Part shown: piece after piece, positions 1-5,172 of the stretch
How positions within the stretch are numbered: the first letter of the stretch is position 1
Layout: every line of letters begins with the position of its first letter
Source of the DNA: Phenylobacterium sp.
Lineage (GTDB): Bacteria; Pseudomonadota; Alphaproteobacteria; Caulobacterales; Caulobacteraceae
Direction of reading: 5' to 3'
NCBI GenBank assembly: GCA_028291285.1
Contig: JAQGIJ010000287.1
Location: 1 to 5,422, forward strand
DNA length: 5,422 nt
The notes under the pieces: model-generated
The model's database searches: none
Told to the model about the DNA's origin: nothing
What the model saw: only the letters and a program-made list of their open reading frames with translations
Program-made: the position numbers and the translations under genes

Positions 1-1164
1 CGCAGAGGAACATGGGCGCGGCCCCGACGATCCCCGCCTCCTCCAGCCACTGCAGGTACAGATTGAGGATCGCCCGGATGTTCCAGAGCACGGGATAGTT
101 GGCCGCAGAGATCAGCGTCTTGTTGACTGTCTCGGCGGAACCCAGGCCGTAGCCGAACAGCGGCGAATTCAGGAACGCGCCCCAATGCGCCTTCCAGATG
201 CTGGTTCGGACGATGGCGTCCTCGTCGCTACGGAAGAAGCGCTCGACGAGCTGATCCCCGGCGAACCAGACAATCGCAAAGAGCAGGACCACGCCGATCA
301 GGGTGACCACGAGAGCGCGGGACGCCTTCAGGGCGCCCGACGCGAGCAGGACCGCCAGGAATACGGCGGCCGACCCAAGGAACGCGAGCATGGCCCCACG
401 GGAGGCGGTGTCGAGCAGGCAGATGGCGAAGGTGAGCGGAGCCGCGCTGATCAATATGTTGCGTGCGATATCGGCTTCGGCCCGCTGCGTGCGCAGGCCG
501 CGCAGCAGTTCGGCGACGCCGAGGATCAGAAGCACGGCGAAGACGGTGCCGGCGGTGTTCGGATTGAGGAAGTGACCCTCCAGCCGGCGGCCGCCGCTCT
601 GATAGACGGTCCCCGTCACCGCGCCCAGGAAGGCCCAGAGGCCGAAGGCGACGCCCACCAGCAGCAAGAGCTGCACGGCGAAGCGCGCGCGCTCGTCCCG
701 TGCGCCGGTCGCAGCGCCCACCACAAAGATGCAGGCGAGCCCCAGGAGCTTGATGATCTCCATGGTGGTCGCCGACTTGTCGATGCTCGAGGCGCCGGGG
801 AGGCCCCGACATAGGCCCAGACCGGGTGGGCTCCGCCAGGTGTCCAGGGGGTCAGGGTCCACAGCGCCACGAGCAACGTGACGGCGAACAGCACGGCCGG
901 AGCTTCGAGGCCGCGCAGCCGTAGGAGGTCGTCGCGCAGCCGTGGGTGGACTAGCGCGGCGGCGAGGATCAGCGCCGCGACCAGCCCCATCAGCATCGAG
1001 GTGTCGCTGACCAGCGCGCCGTAGAACCAATGACCTGCATAGATCAGGGCGACGCCCCAGATCGGGAGCCAAGCTTCCTTCGGCGCCGGCCACAGTGCGG
1101 AACCGATACCGTCGTGGCGGCGGCCTCGCTCTTGCCGGCGCGTTTCCCCAAAGACCTCTGTCAC
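1..1164 (-). pseudogene. O-antigen ligase-family membrane protein, frame-broken and 3'-partial
   Basis: Polytopic inner-membrane protein of the Wzy_C/O-antigen ligase superfamily, whose members join or polymerise lipid-linked glycans on the periplasmic side. The first part (1164 down to about 800) has hydrophobic segments around LPIWGVALIYAGHWFYGAL, MLMGLVAALILAAALV and VLFAVTLLVALWTL. The rest lies in another frame (about 799 to 2), open for 266 codons. It carries family hallmarks: GHFLNPNTAG, a TASRGAMLAFLG segment, RTSIWKAHWGAFLNSPLFGYGLGS and LYLQWLEEAGIVG. Adding one base to a C or G run at 797-807 joins the frames smoothly into ASPGASSIDKSATTMEIIK. Read literally, the first frame stops at 616, and the second part could restart at an ATG at 763. 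GTG at 1164 is preferred because GAGG lies 7 bases upstream; an ATG at 1200 is the alternative. About 389 residues are visible and the C-terminus is outside the window. The break may be a true mutation or a sequencing error. Family call firm, substrate unknown. Confidence 0.85.
797..807 (-). other. Frame-break site (apparent one-base loss in a C or G run)
   Basis: On the coding strand this stretch is GGGGCCTCCCC. Upstream of it the ligase frame reads HPVWAYVG; downstream the family-like sequence (SSIDKSATTMEIIKLLG) is in another frame. One extra C in the four-C run (797-800) gives VGASPGASSID. One extra G in the four-G run (804-807) gives VGGLPGASSID. The zero-frame codons GTC GGG GCC TCC CCG do not form a slippery heptamer for -1 recoding, so a mutation or base-calling error is likelier than programmed frameshifting. 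Confidence 0.8.
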
Positions 1165-1367
1165 GCCACGCCCTCGCCCCTGGGGCGGAAGAGAGCCCAT
1201 CGCGCCACGCCGATCAATACGGCATCGGCGTTCTGCGCAGATCCGCCACGTCCTGTCCTCTGGCGCGGCCGCATGTTGGAAAGCCGTGCGACAAAGTCTC
1301 GCCTAACTGTAGCGCTTGAACGACGTCAGGGCAGGCTGGGCGACTCGGTCGCGGTCGGGGGATGACT

Positions 1368-1910
1368 ATGCAAACGCGCACCACGCGCGCGGCCTTGGCG
1401 GGCGCGGCGCTCCTCGGGGTGATCGGTGGTGACTCCGCCCAGGCCGCCACACCCATTGGCAATTGGAGCGTCACGGTGCTCGCCACCGCGGCTGGCCGCT
1501 TGGACACGAGCGCCATCCTGGTCGCATCCGATGACGCCAGCCTGGTGATCGCCTGCGACGCCGGCGGGACCAACATCCTCCTCTCCTACCTCGACGCGCT
1601 CCCCATAGGCCGGGATCTTGCGGTGCGATGGCGCGTCGACACTGGGCCTTGGCGCCGTGAGAGATGGGAGGAGGGCCCGGATCACACCACCTTGTCGCCA
1701 GGCGCGCCCGAGGCGGACGCTGCGGTGCTGCGGCAGCTCGCGCGGGGCCGGCTGCTTGATATTACGGTCGGCTCCGCGGGTAGAAAGTCCGCCTTTGACT
1801 TGACCGGCGTGCGGCAGGTGTCGGCCTTGATTGGGACGTGCTCGCCGATGGCGCCGGCCGCCCGACCGGGGGGTGCGGAGGCGGCTCGTCCGCCGCCCGA
1901 TGCCCGCTGA
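1368..1910 (+). CDS. Secreted protein of unknown function, VasI/TagO-like pattern
   Basis: A 180-residue exported protein. The ATG at 1368 is preferred over the one at 1362 because GGGGGA lies 5 bases upstream of it. Residues 1-27 form a Sec signal peptide: Arg-rich start (QTRTTR), hydrophobic core ALAGAALLGVIGG, and likely signal-peptidase I cleavage after SAQA. The mature part begins with a Trp strand (GNWSV), then LVIACDAG (Cys63), a VRWRVDTGPW strand at about 86-95 and SAFDLTGVRQVSALIGTC ending at Cys158. Two cysteines in an exported protein suggest one disulfide. The order (W, then rC, then an R-x-D-x-G strand, then F-x-L-x-G and a final C) resembles type VI secretion accessory proteins VasI/TagO and related orphan periplasmic proteins. 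That link rests on pattern alone, and no T6SS gene is visible. Residues 159-180 are a Pro/Ala-rich, probably disordered tail. The gene stands alone, divergent from the ligase-like gene. Confidence 0.72.
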   Translation: MQTRTTRAALAGAALLGVIGGDSAQAATPIGNWSVTVLATAAGRLDTSAILVASDDASLVIACDAGGTNILLSYLDALPIGRDLAVRWRVDTGPWRRERWEEGPDHTTLSPGAPEADAAVLRQLARGRLLDITVGSAGRKSAFDLTGVRQVSALIGTCSPMAPAARPGGAEAARPPPDAR

Positions 1911-1931
1911 TCCAATTCGGCTGTGTTCCAG

Positions 1932-1971
1932 GCCGTCGCTGACGCTTTCGGACCGGGAGGCGGGCGACGGC
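1932..1971. terminator. Inverted repeat between convergent genes, possible bidirectional terminator
   Basis: Perfect 8-bp inverted repeat GCCGTCGC (1932-1939) and GCGACGGC (1964-1971) with a 24-base loop. It fills the 63-base gap between the converging VasI-like gene and the small membrane-protein gene. The position suits a two-way terminator. The long loop and lack of a T tract on either side weaken the call. Confidence 0.3.
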
Positions 1972-1973
1972 GC

Positions 1974-2159
1974 TCACCACCCGCGGACCACGCCCACGGC
2001 CGTCAATGCCGCCCAGAGCACCGCGGCCGCCAGCGCAAGGGCGATGAGCAGCCCGATCCCCAGCAGGATCTCCGCGGCGCCCTCGGCGGCGAAGGAAAGC
2101 ATCGGGTGCGGCTGATGTCGGAAGTGCGCGTAGCGCTCGGAAAGACCTAGCCTCATCAT
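1974..2159 (-). CDS. Small single-pass membrane protein, 61 residues
   Basis: Unrecognised small protein. The first 30 residues are polar and basic with several His residues (RLGLSERYAHFRHQPHPM), then SFAAEGAAE. Residues 31-58 form one long hydrophobic stretch beginning ILLGIGLLIALALAAAVLWA, a convincing transmembrane helix, and the protein ends RGW. The start is well supported: AAGGAGG (2168-2174) lies 8 bases before an ATG-ATG pair (2159 and 2156). A longer frame from an ATG at 2195 would read through this ribosome site and is unlikely. The positive-inside rule would place the His/Arg-rich N-terminus in the cytoplasm, although the C-terminal RGW adds one positive charge outside. A TATAGA box at 2217-2222 on this strand could be a -10 element, but no good -35 is seen. 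It follows the acetyltransferase gene by 150 bases and could share its transcript. Function unknown. Confidence 0.68.
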   Translation of the reverse strand: MMRLGLSERYAHFRHQPHPMLSFAAEGAAEILLGIGLLIALALAAAVLWAALTAVGVVRGW

Positions 2160-2166
2160 CGCCTCG

Positions 2167-2180
2167 CCCTCCTTGGAGGG
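2167..2180 (-). promoter_or_regulatory. Strong Shine-Dalgarno inside an inverted repeat
   Basis: The minus strand reads CCCTCCAAGGAGGG, which contains the AAGGAGG ribosome site of the 61-residue gene. Its own 5' half can pair with it (CCCTC, loop CAAG, GAGGG), so in RNA the ribosome site could be partly masked. The stem is only 5 bp. This site decides the start at 2159. Calling it a translational switch is inference. Confidence 0.5.
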
Positions 2181-2281
2181 GAGCGTCGCGCCCACGATCG
2201 AGTGCGGCGCCGTTGATCTATAACGCGAGCTCGGCCGCTAGGATCCTGCCTCGGCGGTCACAACGCAGGAGGGCGGCTCTC

Positions 2282-2300
2282 CTGGCGCATCCTGCGCCGG
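2282..2300 (-). terminator. Hairpin just downstream of the acetyltransferase gene
   Basis: GGCGCA, loop TCC, TGCGCC at 2284-2298 is a perfect 6-bp stem with a 3-base loop. A wobble pair and a C-G pair extend it to 2282-2300. It starts about 10 bases past the acetyltransferase stop on the minus strand, as expected of a terminator or attenuator, but no T run follows. The surrounding 2240-2283 holds further short stems (TCCTGC/GCAGGA and AGGAG/CTCCT), so the whole 150-base gap is fold-prone. It may be a structured leader of the small gene rather than an end point. Confidence 0.35.
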
Positions 2301-2309
2301 CCGAGACCG

Positions 2310-2852
2310 TCAGACCTCTGGAGCAGACGGTGGCTCGGACCAGGCGTAGGCCACTTCCATGAGCGTTCCTTGCTCGCGGGCGTCTTCCCGTTGAGCGATC
2401 AGCTTGCCGCCGAGCTGCTCATACAGCGACCTGGCGGGGATGTTTTCCCGGGGCACCCAGAGGGTGAAGCCCATCAGTCCGCGCTCGGCGAGGTCGCTCA
2501 TCATCGCGCTCATGAGCCGCGTGCCCAGGCTGCGTCGTTGATGCGCCTTGAGGACGTAGACGGCGGCGAATTCGCCGGCGTAGCCCGCCTCGGCGAACTC
2601 CGCATTGCGTTGCTCGCCGCAGGAGCCGAAGGCGACAAGCTCACCCGCACGCTCGGCGACATAGGTCGTCGCCAGGTATCCGGTTTCACCCGAAAGGATG
2701 CGGCGCCAGGCGGCCGTTCTCGCGTCCGACGTCAGCGCGTCCAGCATCTGCTCGGACATCAGGCCGATATAGGTCTCGCGCCACGTGGTTTCATGGACGA
2801 GCGCGAGGGCCGCAGCGTCCGAGAGCGTGGCGCGTCGGATCGAATATTCCAT
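2310..2852 (-). CDS. GNAT family N-acetyltransferase
   Basis: A 180-residue cytoplasmic acetyltransferase of the Gcn5-related fold, transferring acetyl from acetyl-CoA to an amine; the substrate cannot be told. The protein opens with the usual first strand (MEYSIRRATLSDAAALALVH), followed by TWRETYIGLM at 23-32, a signature of the common bacterial small-molecule or peptide GNAT group. The central strands are LATTYVAERAGELVAFGS. Motif A is at 95-115 (FAAVYVLKAHQRRSLGTRLM), with the pyrophosphate-binding loop Q105-R-R-S-L-G110 in place of Q-x-x-G-x-G. Motif B (FTLWVPRENIPARSLYEQLGG, about 129-149) includes the Asn and Tyr typical of the family. Length is normal. ATG at 2852 is chosen because AGGA lies a few bases upstream and the fold starts there; an upstream ATG at 2903 would add 17 unconserved residues. 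It follows the HtrA-like gene by 79 bases on the same strand. Confidence 0.93.
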   Translation of the reverse strand: MEYSIRRATLSDAAALALVHETTWRETYIGLMSEQMLDALTSDARTAAWRRILSGETGYLATTYVAERAGELVAFGSCGEQRNAEFAEAGYAGEFAAVYVLKAHQRRSLGTRLMSAMMSDLAERGLMGFTLWVPRENIPARSLYEQLGGKLIAQREDAREQGTLMEVAYAWSEPPSAPEV

Positions 2853-2869
2853 CTGGTTCCTGATCGCCT

Positions 2870-2886
2870 GAGTGGTGACCCCACTC
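2870..2886 (-). promoter_or_regulatory. Short inverted repeat in the acetyltransferase leader
   Basis: GAGTGG and CCACTC form a perfect 6-bp inverted repeat around a 5-base spacer, 17 bases upstream of the acetyltransferase ATG. It could be a small operator or an RNA hairpin close to the ribosome site. Just upstream on the minus strand, GCTAGTTT (2894-2901) looks faintly like a -10 element, without a convincing -35. Position is the only support for a regulatory role. Confidence 0.25.
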
Positions 2887-2906
2887 CTCGACCAAACTAG
2901 CACATC

Positions 2907-2931
2907 GCGCCACCCTGGAGTCGAAGGGCGC
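2907..2931 (-). terminator. Possible terminator of the HtrA-like gene
   Basis: It lies directly after the HtrA-like stop on the minus strand. Arms GCGCC (2907-2911) and GGCGC (2927-2931) can pair, and CCCT/AGGG offers an alternative inner stem with a bulge. The following minus-strand sequence (GATGTGCTAGTTTGG) is only mildly T-rich. If real, it separates this gene from the acetyltransferase gene 79 bases on; if not, the two could be co-transcribed. Confidence 0.35.
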
Positions 2932-3909
2932 TCAGTTCAGCCTGGGCTTCTTCAACATCGCCGCCCGGTCCATCGAGCGTATCTCCACGTCGAACACGTC
3001 CAGGTCGCGCTGGATGCGCAGCGGGATGGTTGCGCCCGCCGGGCCTTGCGCCCACAGCCGGGTGTAGAACGCCGCCAGATCGGAAACCGCGGCGCCGGCC
3101 ACGGCCAGGATGACGTCGCCGGCGCGGAGTTCCGCGCGCGCCGCCGGACCGCGGGGATTGACCCCGATGACCACGACATGCGCGGCGAGCTCTTGCGTCA
3201 GCACCCCCAGCCACGGGCGCGGCGGTTGCGTCGTCTTTCCGCGCGCCAGGTCGTTGAGGATCGACGGTAGAAGTTCCGTCGGGACGGACATGTTGATCGG
3301 CGTCGCCACGCCGCGGCGGGATTGCCGCTCCAGGCTCAGGGAGCCGACGCCCACCAGCTCACCCGCCGCGCCGATCAGGGCCGCGCCGCTCCAGTGCGGG
3401 TGCGCCGGCTCGGTGATGATCGCGTTCTCCAGCAGATACTCCCAGTAGCCGGCGAAGGGCATGCGGGCGAGAACACGCCCGGCCGCGGCGTGCGCGCGGC
3501 CGCCGGCGCCGCTGATGATGACCGGACTGGCGGCCTTCAGGGTGCGGGAGTTCCCGAGCGGCAGCGTCGGCAGCCCGAGCGGCTCCAGCGCCTGCACCAG
3601 CCCAAAGCCGGTCACCGGGTCGGCGCCCAGGACATGCGCGGGGGTGCGCGATCCGTCATTGCGCGTGAGGGTGACCTCCTCGGCCTCCATGATCAGATAG
3701 CCCATCGTCAGGACCAGGCCGTTGGGGCCGATCACGGCGCCGTTGCCGAGGCGCTCGGCCCCGAGCGACGCGGCCGTGAAGGCGTCCTGCGGGACCCGCG
3801 CCTCGAGGGCGACGACGGCGGAGAGCGCTCGATCGAGATCGAACGCATAGCCCTGCGCGGAAGGACGCATCCGAGCCTCGACCTCAAAGCCGTCGAACGG
3901 TGACGCCAC
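2932..3909 (-). CDS. HtrA/DegP-like protein (S1C) with degenerate triad plus PDZ; probable pseudoprotease
   Basis: A 325-residue protein with the S1C order: trypsin-like fold (about 25-220), then one PDZ domain (about 230-312, starting at RPWLGVL; the RAELRAGDVILAVAG core is typical). The first barrel is clear (GNGAVIGPNGLVLTMGYLI), as are NDGSRTPAHVLGADPVTGFGLV and HPHWSGAALIGAAGELVGVGS. Against DegP, VLTNNHV reads VLTMGYL, so the catalytic His is Tyr71. The Asp of T-D-x-A reads TGFG, so it is Gly101. GNSGG reads HWSGA: Ser174 is kept but the oxyanion-hole residues differ. Proteolysis is therefore unlikely, and a scaffold or peptide-sensing role through PDZ is inferred. No signal peptide or membrane segment is seen, so it is probably cytoplasmic, unlike classical HtrA. 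GTG at 3909 is chosen because GGAGGAG lies 6 bases upstream; an ATG at 3975 would give a polar, unconserved extension. A weak TTGCTC/AGATTG pair (3956-3961, 3933-3938, 17-base spacing) may be its promoter. Automatic pipelines would call it a serine protease. Confidence 0.88.
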   Translation of the reverse strand: MASPFDGFEVEARMRPSAQGYAFDLDRALSAVVALEARVPQDAFTAASLGAERLGNGAVIGPNGLVLTMGYLIMEAEEVTLTRNDGSRTPAHVLGADPVTGFGLVQALEPLGLPTLPLGNSRTLKAASPVIISGAGGRAHAAAGRVLARMPFAGYWEYLLENAIITEPAHPHWSGAALIGAAGELVGVGSLSLERQSRRGVATPINMSVPTELLPSILNDLARGKTTQPPRPWLGVLTQELAAHVVVIGVNPRGPAARAELRAGDVILAVAGAAVSDLAAFYTRLWAQGPAGATIPLRIQRDLDVFDVEIRSMDRAAMLKKPRLN

Positions 3910-4010
3910 ACCGATCTCCTCCGCAGAACCTTCAATCTGGGGCCGCCGGACGCGGGAGCAAGGGGCAGGGCGCACCGGTCGCTGTGCGCTGCTCGTCGTT
4001 CGCGAAGGCG

Positions 4011-4039
4011 CGGACAGGCCGGCCCGCCGCGGCTATGAT
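4011..4039 (+). promoter_or_regulatory. Likely promoter of the DUF5996 gene
   Basis: CGGACA (4011-4016) matches the last four bases of the TTGACA -35 box, and TATGAT (4034-4039) is a five-of-six -10 match, separated by exactly 17 bases. Transcription would begin near 4046, leaving a leader of about 18 bases with the GGAG ribosome site at 4055-4058. It lies in the 154-base divergent gap shared with the HtrA-like gene. Confidence 0.5.
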
Positions 4040-4063
4040 GCGCCTCAGAGCCCCGGAGCGTCC

Positions 4064-5023
4064 ATGCCCGCCGCCGCCGCCGAAACCGAGACCTGGCCTG
4101 ATCTCTCCTACGCGGCGTGGAAGGATACCGGCCGCACGCTGCATCTGTGGTCGCAGGTGGTGGGCAAGGTGCGGCTGAGCCAGACCCCGTGGCTGAACCA
4201 CTCCTGGCAGACCCCGCTCTATGTGACGCCGCGGGGGCTCACCACCGGCCTGATCCATCACGCCCGCGGGGCGCTCGACCTCGAGTTCGACGTCTTCGCG
4301 TCCAGGCTTCACGTCCGCACGGCCGAGCGCGTCGCGGACCTGCCCCTGGAGGCGTGTTCCGTCGCCGACTTCTATGCGCGGCTGATGGCGCTGCTGCAGG
4401 CGCTCGACAGGCCGGTGCGGATCCACGCCGCGCCGAACGAGATGCCGGAGGCCACGCCGTTCGCCCGCGACCAGGCGCCTCGCACCTACAGGCCGGAAGA
4501 GGCGGTGCGGTTCTTCCGCGTGCTGTCGCAGGCCGACCGCGTGCTGAAGCGGTTCCGCACCGGCTTTCTCGGCAAGGCGAGCCCGGTCCACTTCTTCTGG
4601 GGCAGCTTCGATCTGGCGGTGACCCGCTTCTCGGGCCGGCCTGCGCCGCCGCACCCGGGCGGCGTCCCGCACCTGCCGGACGAGGTCACCCGCGAGGCCT
4701 ATTCCCACGAGGTGAGCAGCGCCGGCTTCTGGCCCGGGGGCGAGGGGCGGGAGGAGCCGGTGTTCTATTCCTACGCCTACCCCGAGCCGCCCGGGTTCCG
4801 GAACGCGGCCATCCAGCCGGCGGACGCGGTCTACGACGCGACGCTCGGCGAGTTCCTGCTGCCCTACCAGCAGTTGCGCCTGGCGCCCGATCCGGAAGCC
4901 CGGCTGATGGACTTCCTGCACTCGACCTACGCCGCGGCGGCCGACCTAGGGCATTGGGACCGCCACGCCCTGGAGTGCGCGATGGGAGAGCCCGGTCGCC
5001 CGCGGGCTGTGAATTCCATTTAG
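4064..5023 (+). CDS. DUF5996 family protein
   Basis: A 319-residue protein recognisable as DUF5996 from its N-terminal signature: WPDLSYAAWKDTGRTLHLW at 11-29, VGKVRL, then TPWLNHSWQTPLYVTPRGLTT through 61. Further family-like blocks are FDVFASRLHVRT (about 75-86), IHAAPNEMPEATPF (120-133), SPVHFFWGSFDLAVTRFSGR (173-192), YSHEVSSAGFWPGG (213-226) and FYSYAYPEPPGF (234-245). Its biochemical function is unknown. The many Trp, His and acidic residues in conserved blocks would suit a binding pocket or metal site, but that is speculation. No signal peptide or membrane helix is seen, so it is probably cytoplasmic. ATG at 4064 has GGAG 5 bases upstream and falls just before the conserved domain. It seems to be a single-gene unit, with its own promoter candidate and hairpins at its stop codon, and is divergent from the HtrA-like gene. 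Confidence 0.88.
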   Translation: MPAAAAETETWPDLSYAAWKDTGRTLHLWSQVVGKVRLSQTPWLNHSWQTPLYVTPRGLTTGLIHHARGALDLEFDVFASRLHVRTAERVADLPLEACSVADFYARLMALLQALDRPVRIHAAPNEMPEATPFARDQAPRTYRPEEAVRFFRVLSQADRVLKRFRTGFLGKASPVHFFWGSFDLAVTRFSGRPAPPHPGGVPHLPDEVTREAYSHEVSSAGFWPGGEGREEPVFYSYAYPEPPGFRNAAIQPADAVYDATLGEFLLPYQQLRLAPDPEARLMDFLHSTYAAAADLGHWDRHALECAMGEPGRPRAVNSI

Positions 5024-5060
5024 GCGTCTCTCGTGAGGCGCCGCCACGGGCGGCTTCTCC
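5023..5060 (+). terminator. Overlapping hairpins after the DUF5996 gene, likely terminator
   Basis: Two stems follow the stop codon at once. GGCGTCTC, loop TCGT, GAGGCGCC (5023-5042) pairs over 8 bp with one G-T wobble. GCCGCC, loop ACG, GGCGGC (5040-5054) is a perfect 6-bp stem followed by TTCTCC. They share three bases (5040-5042), so they compete or form in turn. The T tract is weak, as is common in GC-rich genomes. Confidence 0.5.
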
Positions 5061-5079
5061 GGTCGAACGGAGACGAGCG

Positions 5080-5160
5080 AGGCCATTTACCACAACTTAA
5101 ACGTTTCACCTGCACTTGATTATTGAACGTTACTTTCGTCCGCAATCAGCAAAACGCTGA
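5080..5160 (+). promoter_or_regulatory. A/T-rich regulatory region of the STAS gene with a repeated TTRAACGTT element
   Basis: This is the most A/T-rich stretch of the window and lies directly before the STAS gene, so it probably holds its promoter. TTAAACGTT (5097-5105) and TTGAACGTT (5123-5131) match at 8 of 9 bases in the same orientation, with starts 26 bases apart. Each contains the palindrome AACGTT, and the first extends to AAACGTTT (5099-5106). Paired palindromes fit a dimeric regulator binding twice. No clean -35/-10 pair could be fixed. Confidence 0.4.
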
Positions 5161-5172
5161 CTGGAGTGCGGG

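Noticed and set aside
797..807. Programmed -1 frameshift in the ligase-like gene
   Set aside because: The needed direction is -1, but the zero-frame codons GGG GCC TCC CCG give no X-XXY-YYZ slip site, and four-base runs are short for polymerase slippage.
185..814. Open frames at 185-814 (plus) and 228-812 (minus) over the ligase-like gene
   Set aside because: Both give arginine- and glycine-rich nonsense. The frame open from about 799 to 2 on the minus strand carries the family motifs.
1165..1361. Divergent promoters between the ligase-like and VasI-like genes
   Set aside because: Pieces such as TTGGAA (1276-1281) and TAACTG (1304-1309) are 22 bases apart, too far for a standard promoter, and no better pair was found on either strand.
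1368..1910. A type VI secretion locus
   Set aside because: Only one gene resembles a T6SS accessory protein, by pattern alone; no Tss proteins are present in the window.
2853..2903. Upstream ATG (2903) as start of the acetyltransferase
   Set aside because: It adds 17 residues before the first strand of the GNAT fold and spans the GAGTGG/CCACTC repeat; the ATG at 2852 has a better ribosome site.
3910..3975. Upstream ATG (3975) as start of the HtrA-like protein
   Set aside because: It adds a polar, unconserved stretch, while GTG at 3909 has GGAGGAG 6 bases upstream.
3932..4921. 329-codon open frame antisense to the DUF5996 gene
   Set aside because: The product is Arg/Gly/Val-rich low complexity typical of GC-rich antisense frames; the opposite strand encodes a clear DUF5996 protein.
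4117..5100. 327-codon frame overlapping the DUF5996 gene on the same strand
   Set aside because: Composition is Ala/Arg/Gly/Pro-rich with no motif and no ribosome site; it is a +1-type shadow of the real gene.
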